A DNA stretch of 64,000 nucleotides from Rhizobium sp. J15. GTDB taxonomy: Bacteria > Pseudomonadota > Alphaproteobacteria > Rhizobiales > Rhizobiaceae. Numbering within the stretch: the first letter of the stretch is position 1; every line of letters begins with the position of its first letter. Shown piece by piece: positions 1-8,660 of the stretch. Location: positions 186,001-250,000 of the forward strand of contig NZ_NWSX01000002.1 in the NCBI RefSeq assembly GCF_002531825.1. Direction: 5' to 3'. The position numbers and the translations under genes are program-made. The notes beneath the pieces were generated by a model. The model made no database searches. It was given only the letters and a program-made list of their open reading frames with translations, and was not told where the DNA came from.

Positions 1-1454
1 GAGACGTTGTCGATCGGCTGGAAGCCTTCGCGTTTCAGATCGTCGGCAAAGTTTTCAAGGATTGAGACGGCAGGCATGCCGAAGGCGGGTTCGCGGATTT
101 CGTCGCCCGGAATGCTCGGCTTGCGGCCGGCGCCTGTGACAACGAGGACTTCGCCGACGCGCAGCAGGTTCGAGGCCACCGTCGTGCCGTGGATGCGGAT
201 CTGGTAGGACTTCTCGGCGATGCCGATATCGTCGGTGACCTTGATCTCAGGCACGACGAAGCCGTATTGCGTGGCGAACTTCTTGCGCATCTTGCCGACG
301 CGGAAGGCGAGTTCCTGATGGGCGCCGAGCAGCCGGGTCGAAACCATCTTGCCGAGCGCGAGTTCGATCTCGGAAGTGCGTAGCACGGATTTGACCGAGT
401 CCTTTTCCAGCTCCTTGCTCTGGACGACCTTTTTCTCCTCCTGTTCGCGGCGAAGCTTGTTTTCAGCCTCGACCTGGCGCGGGATGAACCAGGCGCCGAA
501 AGCGAGAAGACCGCCGAGAACCGTGAAGGGAATGGTGGGCAGGCCCGGCATCAGGCCGAGAACGAACATCAGCACGGCCGAGACCGAGAGCGCGCGCGGA
601 TAGCCGCTCAACTGGTTGACGACCGCCTGGTCGGTGGAGCCGGTGGTGCCGCCGCGGGAGACGAGCAGGCCGGCTGCGAGCGAGACGATGAGGGCAGGCA
701 TCTGCGAGACGAGGCCGTCGCCGACGGAGAGCTTGACGAAAACATCGGCCGCTTCGCCGATCGGCATGCCATGGCGGAAATAGCCGATGATGATGCCGCC
801 GAAGACGTTGATGGCGGTGATGATGAGGCCGGCGACCGCATCGCCTCGTACGAACTTCGACGCACCGTCCATCGCACCGAAGAAGGAGCTTTCCTCTTCG
901 AGCTCCCTGCGCCGGCGCTGGGCTTCCTTCTCGTCGATGATGCCGGCCGAGAGATCGGCGTCGATCGACATCTGCTTGCCGGGGATGGCATCGAGCGTGA
1001 AACGCGCGCCGACTTCTGCGATACGCGTGGCGCCCTTAGTGATGACGATGAAGTTGATGGTGATGAGGATCAGGAAGACGATCAGACCGATGACGAAGTC
1101 GCCCGACATCACCAAGCTTGCGAAACCGGCGATGACGCCGCCGGCCGCATCGTGGCCCTCGTTGCCGTGGGACAGGATGACGCGGGTCGTGGCAATGTTC
1201 AGCGCCAGCCGGGTCATCGTCGCGATCAGCAGAATGGTCGGAAAGGACGAGAAATCGAGCGGCTTCTGGATCCACAGCGCGACCATCAAGATCAGCACCG
1301 AGAAGGCGATCGAGAAGGCCAGCCCCATATCGATCAGGAACGGCGGGATCGGCAGGAAGAGAATGCAGATGATGACGATGATGCCGAGGGCAAAACCGAC
1401 ATCGCGCAGGCTCGGGGCGACTTTCGGAAGGGGGAGTGCGGGTGGTTGCGCCAT
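1..1454 (-). CDS. flhA: Flagellar export gate protein FlhA (5' part; cut by window edge)
   Basis: FlhA is the large inner-membrane subunit of the flagellar type III export gate. About 484 N-terminal codons are visible of a family usually near 690 residues; the rest lies left of the window. The start ATG (complement of 1452-1454) gives [10 protein letters not shown]. The N-terminal half has about eight hydrophobic segments and contains the family-typical stretches [31 protein letters not shown] and [14 protein letters not shown]. The cytoplasmic domain begins after a charged linker ([15 protein letters not shown]). It lies 90 bases downstream of fliQ on the same strand, as in other rhizobia, where fliR follows flhA; fliR is presumably just outside the window. 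Recognition is by family motifs and gene order. Confidence 0.97.
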   Translation of the reverse strand, partial: MAQPPALPLPKVAPSLRDVGFALGIIVIICILFLPIPPFLIDMGLAFSIAFSVLILMVALWIQKPLDFSSFPTILLIATMTRLALNIATTRVILSHGNEGHDAAGGVIAGFASLVMSGDFVIGLIVFLILITINFIVITKGATRIAEVGARFTLDAIPGKQMSIDADLSAGIIDEKEAQRRRRELEEESSFFGAMDGASKFVRGDAVAGLIITAINVFGGIIIGYFRHGMPIGEAADVFVKLSVGDGLVSQMPALIVSLAAGLLVSRGGTTGSTDQAVVNQLSGYPRALSVSAVLMFVLGLMPGLPTIPFTVLGGLLAFGAWFIPRQVEAENKLRREQEEKKVVQSKELEKDSVKSVLRTSEIELALGKMVSTRLLGAHQELAFRVGKMRKKFATQYGFVVPEIKVTDDIGIAEKSYQIRIHGTTVASNLLRVGEVLVVTGAGRKPSIPGDEIREPAFGMPAVSILENFADDLKREGFQPIDNV

Positions 1455-1544
1455 GACGATTCCGTCTCTTCATGAGAGGAGGCGGACTGAGGTCCGCCCA
1501 ATTCGGATCGAGAATTAAATGGCGAAGCTTGCGCGAAGGTGGCT

Positions 1545-1811
1545 CTAGAAGCCGGACTGGATGCGCGAGAAGACGAGATTGGTAAAAATCGAGATCTGCG
1601 AGCCGACGAAGGGAGCGGTGACGCCGACGGTGATGAGCACGGCGACGATCTTCGGCACGAAGGTCAGCGTCGCTTCCTGCACCTGGGTCAGCGCCTGGAT
1701 CAAGGCAATGACGAGACCCACCACCATCGCAGCGATGACCGCGGGACCGGCAGCGATCAGCACGGTCCAGATTGCGGCCTGGAACAGATCCAATGCATCA
1801 GCTTCATTCAT
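1545..1811 (-). CDS. fliQ: Flagellar export apparatus protein FliQ
   Basis: FliQ is a small integral membrane subunit of the flagellar type III export gate (FliPQR core). The 88-residue length is standard. Two long hydrophobic helices are visible, roughly residues 15-40 and 52-75, joined by the conserved loop ALTQVQEATLTFVPK. It begins with ATG at the complement of 1809-1811 and lies between flgD and flhA on the minus strand. The 79-base gap to flgD holds a small hairpin, so partial processing or attenuation between the two genes is possible but unproven. Confidence 0.96.
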   Translation of the reverse strand: MNEADALDLFQAAIWTVLIAAGPAVIAAMVVGLVIALIQALTQVQEATLTFVPKIVAVLITVGVTAPFVGSQISIFTNLVFSRIQSGF

Positions 1812-1838
1812 CCGAAGGCAACCTCATATCGCCTTGAA

Positions 1839-1862
1839 GCGGCCCCGCCATTACCGGGCCGC
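1839..1862 (-). other. Small GC-rich hairpin between flgD and fliQ
   Basis: Perfect 7-bp inverted repeat GCGGCCC / GGGCCGC with a 10-base loop in the gap between the flgD stop and the fliQ start. No T-run follows on the minus strand, so it is not a convincing terminator. It could be an intra-operon mRNA stabiliser or just chance in GC-rich DNA. Confidence 0.3.
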
Positions 1863-1890
1863 ATTGGTTGGCATCAACAGGCGCGTCGCA

Positions 1891-2319
1891 TCAGGAGCTG
1901 CTGCTCGGAGCCTCGTCGGCAATGGTGATTCCCGCCTGCACGAGTATCTTACCGCCATCCGTGGTCGTCGCAATGATGCCGTCGGAATAAACCTTGACGG
2001 AATCGATGACGCCCTTGACGGTACCATCGGCGCTTTCCATGTACTTTCCGACATAGCTGCTCGCCTGGGTGAGGCTCGAGCTCGCCAGAAGCGTGTCCAG
2101 CTTGCTGTTGGTCTGGATCGTCTGCTCGACCTGCGAGAAGCTCGCAAGCTGAGACATCTGCTCGCTGGCATCCATCGGATCGGTCGGATCCTGGTTCTTC
2201 ATCTGCGCGATGAGCAGCTGAAGGAAGTTGTCGTAGTTCAGCGTCGCCTTCTTCTGAGCCGAACTCGTCGAACCCGTCGAAGTCGTGGTGCTCACATTCG
2301 ACGTTGCATCTACCGCCAT
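1891..2319 (-). CDS. flgD: Flagellar hook assembly scaffold FlgD (short form)
   Basis: FlgD caps the growing hook and is shed after hook completion. At 142 residues it is the short rhizobial form: the conserved N-terminal region is present ([20 protein letters not shown], then [14 protein letters not shown]), followed by about 60 residues. The C-terminal Ig/TUDOR-like half found in enterobacterial FlgD (about 230 aa) is missing. The Ser/Thr-rich N-terminus (residues 5-20) is typical of an unfolded export signal. Its start overlaps the 3' end of flbT by 10 bases, indicating translational coupling in the flaF-flbT-flgD group. Confidence 0.96.
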   Translation of the reverse strand: MAVDATSNVSTTTSTGSTSSAQKKATLNYDNFLQLLIAQMKNQDPTDPMDASEQMSQLASFSQVEQTIQTNSKLDTLLASSSLTQASSYVGKYMESADGTVKGVIDSVKVYSDGIIATTTDGGKILVQAGITIADEAPSSSS

Positions 2320-2759
2320 GGTGCGATCTCCCTGCGGATCTGCTCGACCATGGTCGGCGGCAGTTCGTGGTTGTTGAGGATATTGTCTTCGATGGCGTAA
2401 AGACCGCGGATCGCCTTCAACGCGTCGAAGGCGCGACCGGTCGAGACGAGCGCGTCGATACGCTTCAGCTCGGCGAGGATTTCCTCGTTCTTGAAGCAGG
2501 TGAGCAGCATGGTGATCGACTTGCGGAACATCGCCGTCGAGTGGTCCTTGCCCTCGGGATTGATGAGGATCATCTGCGCGATGAAGTAAAGCTGGCGCAG
2601 CGGCGTCGTTGCGCCTTCCGGCTGCAGGACGTGATTTTCGAGAAGGAACGTCACATCATTCAGGAATTCCAGCGCGACCTTGCGGTCGACACGCAGGACG
2701 GCACCGTTGATGAAGATTCTTTCCCCGGCTTTCAGAGAAATGCGAAGTGTACTTTTCAT
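2310..2759 (-). CDS. flbT: Flagellin synthesis regulator FlbT
   Basis: FlbT is an alphaproteobacterial post-transcriptional regulator that, in Caulobacter, acts on flagellin mRNA together with FlaF. The 149-residue protein begins [21 protein letters not shown], a recognisable FlbT start, and has no signal or membrane segment, consistent with a cytoplasmic RNA-associated role. Its start codon overlaps the flaF stop (ATGA at 2756-2759) and its end overlaps flgD, so the three genes are probably translated as one unit. Function here is inferred from the family. Confidence 0.95.
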   Translation of the reverse strand: MKSTLRISLKAGERIFINGAVLRVDRKVALEFLNDVTFLLENHVLQPEGATTPLRQLYFIAQMILINPEGKDHSTAMFRKSITMLLTCFKNEEILAELKRIDALVSTGRAFDALKAIRGLYAIEDNILNNHELPPTMVEQIRREIAPWR

Positions 2760-3103
2760 TTAAGTCCATCCCTGATGATGGTGGTAACGTCAATGATGCC
2801 CTGGTAGTTATTTGACAGACGTTTTCTGATCCTGTCGCATTCCTTCAAGATCCAGATCGCGATCGAGATGAGGTTGGCCCTGAGCTCGATCTCCAGCTGG
2901 TTGTCGGGATGTTTCAGATCCTCGATGAAGCTGATCCACACCCGTCGCGTATAGAACAGGGCTTCAATGGCTTCCCGCCCGTATTTTTCCTTGTCGCGCG
3001 CCAACGACAGCAGTTCTATGGACCGGTCAAGAACCTGCCATTCCCGCTCTTTCGCGTCGGCCACCGAGTCTTGCATGACCTCGGCATATGAGAACTGATA
3101 CAT
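2756..3103 (-). CDS. flaF: Flagellar biosynthesis regulator FlaF
   Basis: FlaF is the alphaproteobacterial partner of FlbT, needed for flagellin synthesis or secretion. The 115-residue, mostly helical, soluble protein starts [12 protein letters not shown] and carries the conserved central stretch [17 protein letters not shown]. It is 36 bases downstream of flgL and overlaps flbT by 4 bases. The pairing and order flgL-flaF-flbT-flgD match Sinorhizobium and Rhizobium flagellar clusters. Confidence 0.95.
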   Translation of the reverse strand: MYQFSYAEVMQDSVADAKEREWQVLDRSIELLSLARDKEKYGREAIEALFYTRRVWISFIEDLKHPDNQLEIELRANLISIAIWILKECDRIRKRLSNNYQGIIDVTTIIRDGLK

Positions 3104-3139
3104 TCATGCATCCTTCTTTATATTGCGCGCCTTTGCTCA

Positions 3140-4186
3140 TCAAAGGTAGTTTACTAGACTCAACTGCTGTATCTTCGAGACGATCGTGTAGGCGGTTTCA
3201 AGCTGGGTTTCCAAAGTCTTGACCAGGGTCGAGGCTTCGTAAGGATCAACGCCCTGCAGATCCACGAGCTTGTTCTTGATGATGTTCGACTGTGCATCGA
3301 GCGCATCGTTGGACTTCTTCACGCGCTCCTGGGAAAGGCCGAGCTGACTTGCCTGCGTCACAAGGCCTGTGGTCGCCTTCGTCGTGTAGCTGATCGCCTT
3401 CTTGGAAACCGTGCTCATCGCATCGGTGCTGAGGTTCTGGCTAAGCAGCGCAGAGGCCGTGACCGAGGCGAGCGCGAAGTAACGCATGCCTTCGGAATTG
3501 GCGTTAGTCGAGGATTCGATCACTTCCGAGTTGCTGATGCGGCTCGTCATGTTCTGGCTCGACGCCTGCGACCAGCCCGTCGTCGGGTCGGTCCAGTTGG
3601 CCTCGCTGAACATCGGCTCGACGGTGCCAGTTATAAAGGTCTCCATTTCGGCGCCGGTCAGCTGGTTGACCGGCTTGCCGAGACCCGCCGCATAGGTGTT
3701 CAATGCCGTCACGATCGCCGCGCTCGTCGCTGTCGTCTTGTCGGTCAGCGGCTGCACATCCGTGTTGATGCCGGAGAACAGATATTCGCCGTTCACCATG
3801 GTGTTGGACGTATCCATCATGGTCGAGAGCGCGCTGGTCGCCGACTGGATGGCGACGGTGATGCTGCCGGGATCGCGGCTGCCCTGGAGCGCCGTCAACT
3901 TGGAAACCAGGCCGTCGCCGACGTCCTTCATCTTCGACAGACCGAGCTGCGAGGATTCCATACGAGCGGTAACAAGCGAATTGCTTGATTTGATCGAGTC
4001 TATCCTGTCGACCTCGCGGCTGAAGTCCACGCTCCTGGCGGCATTGCCGCCAAGGGAGACGCCGATATCCGCATAGACTCCCGTCGTTGCTTCCATCGTC
4101 GCCTTCGTCATCTGGTTCTGCGCCTGACGGATCGTCAACCGCATCGCATTCTGAATGGCCGAACTTGAAATAAATGAGCTCTTCAT
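3140..4186 (-). CDS. flgL: Hook-filament junction protein FlgL (HAP3)
   Basis: FlgL forms the second junction ring between hook and filament. The 348-residue product has the flagellin-like N-terminal helix (MRLTIRQAQNQMTKATMEAT) and a C-terminal helix (LETQLETAYTIVSKIQQLSL), with a Ser/Thr-rich middle, as expected for a secreted axial protein with D0/D1 coiled-coil ends. It lacks Cys. The start lies 3 bases after the flgK stop; co-transcription with flgK is near certain. Confidence 0.96.
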   Translation of the reverse strand: MKSSFISSSAIQNAMRLTIRQAQNQMTKATMEATTGVYADIGVSLGGNAARSVDFSREVDRIDSIKSSNSLVTARMESSQLGLSKMKDVGDGLVSKLTALQGSRDPGSITVAIQSATSALSTMMDTSNTMVNGEYLFSGINTDVQPLTDKTTATSAAIVTALNTYAAGLGKPVNQLTGAEMETFITGTVEPMFSEANWTDPTTGWSQASSQNMTSRISNSEVIESSTNANSEGMRYFALASVTASALLSQNLSTDAMSTVSKKAISYTTKATTGLVTQASQLGLSQERVKKSNDALDAQSNIIKNKLVDLQGVDPYEASTLVKTLETQLETAYTIVSKIQQLSLVNYL

Positions 4187-4189
4187 GGC

Positions 4190-5677
4190 TTAACTCGCAA
4201 TATCCAGCAATGACTTCAACATTTCGTCGACGGCGTTCAGGATCTTCGTCGCCGCCTTGTAGGACTGCTCGATGTCGAGAAGCAGCGTCAGTTCCTCGTC
4301 GAGATTGACGCCGGTCTCGTTGGAATAAGCTTCATCGGAGCGCGACAACGCCGCCGAGGTATTTTCCGCCGCCGTCGTGGCGTTGCTGCGGTACTGCTCG
4401 AGCCAGCCCAGGGAATTCGTAGCGTATTCCATGATGCTGACGTTCGAATCGATCCCCGTCGTGGCATCGAAACCGACCGGCGCTCCCGCTGCCGGATCGA
4501 AATCGATGTCGGAGCTCATGGCAGTATATAGGCGATCAAGTTCAGTTGTGTAGCCGCTGACGTGACTGGGGTTCGTGACAAGGCCCGTGGCGTTGACGCC
4601 GCCGTCACGCAGGCGCATCGGATCGCCGCCCTGCGAGGTGATCACGCGGGTGCTGACTGTGATGGTCGCCGCCATGCCGGCGACGGCCGTGCCGCCGGTA
4701 TCGACCGTGCCGCCGCTCCAGGTGAAGAGTCCGGGCACATAGGCCGGGGGCGCTGCCGTATTCTGCTCCTTGAAGAGCGAAACCAGGCCGCGGGCGACTT
4801 CGTCGAGCTGCTTCTGGAAATTGGGGGCGATCTCGTCGCGGATCTGCAGGAGCGACTGCAGGCTCCCCTGCCCCGTCGTCGTCGAACCCTTGCCGAGCGG
4901 CAGCGCCACGCCGTCGATATAGATGGAGTTGCCGACGGTCGTCGCGGTATAGACGTCCTGGGATTTGAACGTCACCTTGCGCGGGATGGTCTCGAAGAGG
5001 ATCGTCCCGTCAGGGGTGCTCAGCACCATGTCGTTGTTGTCGCGCGTCGTCGCGCTGACGCCGACGATCTGCGAAATCTGCTTGAGCACCTTCTCGCGCT
5101 CGTCAAGCGCGCCGGATGCATCCGCACCGGACGCCGTGGCGGTCTTCACCGCATTGTTGGCCTTCTCGAACTGGCTGAGGAGCGTATTCAGCGTATCGAC
5201 CGCAGTGGCGATCTGTTTGTCGGCCGTCGCTCGAACGTCCTGCACGGCTTTCGATGCGTTGTTCAGCGAGTTGGCGACGTCCTGGGCGGCGGTGATCGCC
5301 CCCTGGGCGGCGACAGTGCTGCCCGGCGAGGTCCTGAAAGCCTGAAGCTTTTCCTGGAAAACACCGAGATAGGTGGACGGCGACGTTTCGTAGTCGTTGC
5401 CGCCCATGATCGATTTCAAGTCCTCGAGACCACCCAGCAGGGTCTGCTGGGCGCTGTCTTGAGAAGAGGTCTTCAGATATTGGCGCAGCAGGGCATCTTC
5501 CTGTGCACGGTTGATCTGGACGACCTGCGCGCCATTCAAGGACGTGGTAAGCATCGCCTGCCGGCGCACGTAATCTTTGTTGCCGGCATTCGAGATATTG
5601 TTCGATACGACACTGCTCTGAGTGCCGGTATTGTTGAATATGCTCTGCGCGGTGTTAAGTGCTGACGTGAGCGACAT
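4190..5677 (-). CDS. flgK: Hook-filament junction protein FlgK (HAP1)
   Basis: FlgK is the first hook-associated protein between hook and filament. The 495-residue product starts MSLTSALNTAQSIFNNTGTQ and has the axial-protein motif SNNISNAGNKDYVRR around residues 25-40. The C-terminal heptad region (ETGVNLDEELTLLLDIEQSY, then a short tail) matches the flagellar basal-body/HAP C-terminal domain. It sits 18 bases downstream of flgE and 3 bases upstream of flgL. Length and order are normal for rhizobia. Confidence 0.97.
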   Translation of the reverse strand: MSLTSALNTAQSIFNNTGTQSSVVSNNISNAGNKDYVRRQAMLTTSLNGAQVVQINRAQEDALLRQYLKTSSQDSAQQTLLGGLEDLKSIMGGNDYETSPSTYLGVFQEKLQAFRTSPGSTVAAQGAITAAQDVANSLNNASKAVQDVRATADKQIATAVDTLNTLLSQFEKANNAVKTATASGADASGALDEREKVLKQISQIVGVSATTRDNNDMVLSTPDGTILFETIPRKVTFKSQDVYTATTVGNSIYIDGVALPLGKGSTTTGQGSLQSLLQIRDEIAPNFQKQLDEVARGLVSLFKEQNTAAPPAYVPGLFTWSGGTVDTGGTAVAGMAATITVSTRVITSQGGDPMRLRDGGVNATGLVTNPSHVSGYTTELDRLYTAMSSDIDFDPAAGAPVGFDATTGIDSNVSIMEYATNSLGWLEQYRSNATTAAENTSAALSRSDEAYSNETGVNLDEELTLLLDIEQSYKAATKILNAVDEMLKSLLDIAS

Positions 5678-5695
5678 GGCTTACCAGTACCCTAC

Positions 5696-6997
5696 TTATC
5701 TCTTGAGGTTGACGAGTACGTCCATGATGTCGGAACCCGTCTGGAACACCTTGGAATTGGCGGTATAGCTGCGCTGCGATTCGATCATCTCGGTCAGTTC
5801 GCCGGCGAGGTCGACGTTCGAACCTTCGAGGGCGCCCGATTTGATCGTGCCGAGACCGTTGGTCTGCGGGAAGCCGGTGACGGTGACGCCCGACTGGCCG
5901 TTGGCGCTGTAGACGTTGCCACTCATCAGCGTCAGCTTGTCGGGGCTGGCGACATTGGCGAGCGGGATGCGATAGAGCGGCTTGGTGCTGCCGTCTTCGT
6001 ACTTGGCATAGACGATGCCGTCGCCATCGATGGTGACGTCCTTGACCGGGGTCGCCGCCTGGCCGTTCGGGGTACCGGTGCCGGAGAAGTCGGCGCCGAG
6101 CTGCGTCAAGCCAGAGAAATCCATGGCGATCGTTTGGCCGGTCACCCCATCAACAATGTTGATAGCGCCGCCCGTGAGCAACTTGCCATCGCGGTCAAAG
6201 GTGATGTTTCCCGATCCGACAGCGCCACCGGCGCTATACGGGAAGGAAGTCGTGCCGCCGACCGCCGCATTGGCATTGCGAAACATCGCCACTTCCCAGG
6301 TGGCCGCCGCGGCGGGAGGTGCCGGTGGCGGCGCTGCCGCGACTGCGGTTTTCGTGAAGTAGAAGTCGTACATAACTTTGTTGCCGAGACGGTCGTAGGC
6401 GACCATCGAGACCTTCTTCGTGTCGGCAGTCGTCGTGGCGAGGTTGGCGCTCGGAGCCGTCGCAGGAGCGACCGGAATCTTGGCGTTAGAATCGAGGTTA
6501 CCCTTGAAGACACCCGATGTTGAGGCGATGGCTGTCAACCCATCCTGGTTGACATTGACAGGAACGAGGCCATCGAAGCCGTTGACGACAACGGCGGGAG
6601 AGCCGGAGTCGTAGGAGTAGCCCATCAGCTGGAAGCCGGCGGCATTGACGAGGTTGCCTTCGTCATCCTTCTGGAAGTCGCCGGCGCGGGTCAGAACCGG
6701 CGTGCCGTCAGCGCCTTGGACGATGAAGAAGCCGTCGCCGGAAATTGCGAGGTCGGTGCCCGAAGTCGTATAGGAGATGTCGCCCTGATCGGAGACAGCC
6801 TGGCGGACAGAGGTCTGCACGCCGCCGGAATTGTAGTTGCCGCCCGAGGAGGGCAGGACCAGCGACGAGAAGCTCGTCGACACGGCCTTGTAGCCGGTGG
6901 TGTTCACGTTGGCGATGTTGTCGGCGACGGTGCTGAGGCGGTTCGCCTGCGCGTTCATCCCCGATACTGCCGTCTTCATGCTGCCGAAAATGCTCAT
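5696..6997 (-). CDS. flgE: Flagellar hook protein FlgE
   Basis: FlgE polymerises into the hook. The 433-residue protein has the rod/hook N-terminal signature (MSIFGSMKTAVSGMNAQANR, then VADNIANVNTTGYK) and the conserved C-terminal hook domain (GALEGSNVDLAGELTEMIES, then RSYTANSKVFQT). A Pro/Ala-rich loop (AAAPPPAPPAAAA, near residues 220-233) sits in the variable outer domain. The ATG is at the complement of 6995-6997. It is the first gene of the flgE-flgK-flgL-flaF-flbT-flgD group, 126 bases downstream of rem. Confidence 0.97.
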   Translation of the reverse strand: MSIFGSMKTAVSGMNAQANRLSTVADNIANVNTTGYKAVSTSFSSLVLPSSGGNYNSGGVQTSVRQAVSDQGDISYTTSGTDLAISGDGFFIVQGADGTPVLTRAGDFQKDDEGNLVNAAGFQLMGYSYDSGSPAVVVNGFDGLVPVNVNQDGLTAIASTSGVFKGNLDSNAKIPVAPATAPSANLATTTADTKKVSMVAYDRLGNKVMYDFYFTKTAVAAAPPPAPPAAAATWEVAMFRNANAAVGGTTSFPYSAGGAVGSGNITFDRDGKLLTGGAINIVDGVTGQTIAMDFSGLTQLGADFSGTGTPNGQAATPVKDVTIDGDGIVYAKYEDGSTKPLYRIPLANVASPDKLTLMSGNVYSANGQSGVTVTGFPQTNGLGTIKSGALEGSNVDLAGELTEMIESQRSYTANSKVFQTGSDIMDVLVNLKR

Positions 6998-7123
6998 CTG
7001 AAAACCTCGTTTTACCTGTTAAGCTCAAGAGTATTTGGCGGGCCTTGCGTGAAGCTGTCTGTAATGCGGACAGCGAGGCCAAATATCCAAACTTCAGCCG
7101 GGCGTTTCCGCCCGGCTGAAAAA

Positions 7124-7795
7124 TCAAGCCCAATCAATGCAGTAACCAAGGAAGCGCTTGGAATCGACCGGATCGACGCCGAGCTTCTTGCGCAGCTTCT
7201 TGCGCAGCTTCGAGATGTGACTTTCGACGACATTCTCCTCGACCTCTTCGTCGAAGATGCCGTAGATGGCGTTGAAGATCTGGGTCTTGGTGACCCGGCG
7301 ACCGCGGTTGGCGATCAAATATTCGAGGATACGCCGCTCGCGCCGGGGAAGCGCGAAGACCTCGCCGTTGATCTCGGGATCACGGCCATCCGAGAAGACG
7401 CGGATCGCGCCGATATCGGTGTAGTTGGCGATTGCCTTCAGCCGGCGCCGGATAGCCGCCGCCCTCGCGAGGATTTCTCGGGGATGAACCGGCTTGCGCA
7501 CCACGTCGTCGACGCCGCAATCGAATAGCGCAAGGGTATTTTCGAGCGACGGCTGATCGCTGACTGCGATCACCGGCGCCATCGACCGATCCCGGATTGC
7601 CCGGGGCAGTTCCAGATTGCGCTGGCCCTGGCCGATCAGGAAGGCCTCGACGGCCGCAATATCGGAATCCGCGGCGGTCTGTACCCACTCGCCGAATTCC
7701 GCAGGATCAAAGCCGGTAGAGGGAATGCCCTCACGGCCAAACAGAGATGTGTATCCATCTTTTACGAGCTCACGCTCATCAACCACTACGATCAT
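7124..7795 (-). CDS. rem: OmpR-like flagellar activator Rem (FtcR type), atypical receiver
   Basis: Rem is the second-tier transcriptional activator of flagellar, motor and chemotaxis genes in rhizobia, itself activated by VisN/VisR (known in Sinorhizobium). The 223-residue protein has an N-terminal receiver-like domain (VVVDER at 3-8) and a C-terminal winged-helix domain ([20 protein letters not shown], then [11 protein letters not shown]). Aligned by eye on PhoB-type receivers, the phosphoacceptor Asp is replaced by Glu50 ([11 protein letters not shown]), while the later Lys-Pro is kept ([12 protein letters not shown]). It stands alone, with no kinase gene next to it, and has a 280-base upstream region of its own. 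Confidence 0.93.
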   Translation of the reverse strand: MIVVVDERELVKDGYTSLFGREGIPSTGFDPAEFGEWVQTAADSDIAAVEAFLIGQGQRNLELPRAIRDRSMAPVIAVSDQPSLENTLALFDCGVDDVVRKPVHPREILARAAAIRRRLKAIANYTDIGAIRVFSDGRDPEINGEVFALPRRERRILEYLIANRGRRVTKTQIFNAIYGIFDEEVEENVVESHISKLRKKLRKKLGVDPVDSKRFLGYCIDWA

Positions 7796-8075
7796 TCGTC
7801 CGCCTCCGAATCAGTGTGGCACTTCGATGATCTATGGGTACGAATCGCACGAATCGGCGACAACTCGTTAAAGTTAATGGCAGAAATTAATAATTGATTA
7901 AGATCCTGGTAGCGATTTGATCTATATCTAGTATGGGCGCCTGTTTATGCACACAAAAATTTCGTGGAAAAGTTAACGCTCCCTTAATTATGACTTGCGC
8001 ACAGGATTCGTGCCGGATTCCTGCCATATTATGACACAGTTTCGTCACAATAGGCCGATTCAATTTTTGATTGAA
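7796..8075. promoter_or_regulatory. Upstream region of rem
   Basis: This AT-rich stretch of 280 bases separates the rem start from the end of the lytic transglycosylase gene, both on the minus strand. It must hold the rem promoter. It contains a GTTAA-type box (CTCGTTAAAGTTAATGG at 7865-7881) resembling elements before the flagellin genes, and an AT-rich palindrome-like patch near 7918-7932. No coding potential was seen. Which protein binds where (VisNR is expected from Sinorhizobium) cannot be read from sequence. Confidence 0.5.
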
Positions 8076-8660
8076 TTAATTTCGGCAGAAGTTACTCGCA
8101 TTAGGAGTCCACTTGCCATACCCCGTCGCGACCAGATTGGCGATGACGCGACAGACATATCGCTTCTGGGCGGGGTCGTTATTGGGGCCGGCGTGGTATC
8201 TGGCTACCGCCATTGTCCACGTTTCATGCCGGTCATGCAGGTTGCGAAGGAATTTCGCCGCGTACTCCACGTTGCGATGCGGGTCGAACATATCCTCGGC
8301 GGAGCCGAAATTCTCACCATGATAGTAGTGGTTGATCTGCATGCAGCCGATGTCGATGAGCTTTGCCCCGCTCCTTCGGGCGACATCGAACTGCTTCATC
8401 GCATCCTGCTCGGAGGGCGGAAAGATCGCCTTGCCTTCGACATTCATGGCGTAGGGATAGAGCGACCCCTTGCGGCCGGTCTCCGTCAGGCCGACCGAAT
8501 AGAGAATGCCTTCCGGGATGCCGTATTTGGCGGCTGCCGATTGGATCTCGCGTTCGCAGGCGCCGGTGGAGGCGGACGCCTCAGAGGTAAACGCCGCCAG
8601 CGCCGCCGCTGCCAGGCCGGCCAGCAGAAACGTCTTCAATACCGGTCTCGCCTGCGCCAT
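8076..8660 (-). CDS. Secreted lytic transglycosylase, likely flagellum-associated (SltF-like)
   Basis: This is a family 1-type soluble lytic transglycosylase that would cut peptidoglycan to let the rod or stator pass. From the chosen start (ATG, complement of 8658-8660, with GGAGG five bases upstream) it is 194 residues. It has a signal peptide (residues 1-30, ending SEASA), catalytic Glu60 in GLTETG, the motif GCMQIN and the motif VARYHAG. The 5' end overlaps the fliK 3' end by 80 bases in another frame, so the two are translated from one message. Rhizobia lack an FlgJ muramidase domain in this region, and Rhodobacter uses SltF for the same job. The flagellar role is inferred from position. 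Confidence 0.85.
   Translation of the reverse strand: MAQARPVLKTFLLAGLAAAALAAFTSEASASTGACEREIQSAAAKYGIPEGILYSVGLTETGRKGSLYPYAMNVEGKAIFPPSEQDAMKQFDVARRSGAKLIDIGCMQINHYYHGENFGSAEDMFDPHRNVEYAAKFLRNLHDRHETWTMAVARYHAGPNNDPAQKRYVCRVIANLVATGYGKWTPNASNFCRN

Noticed and set aside
608..1475. Long open frames on the plus strand opposite flhA
   Set aside because: Translations are low-complexity Asp/Arg-rich and mirror the flhA codon pattern; flhA explains the region fully.
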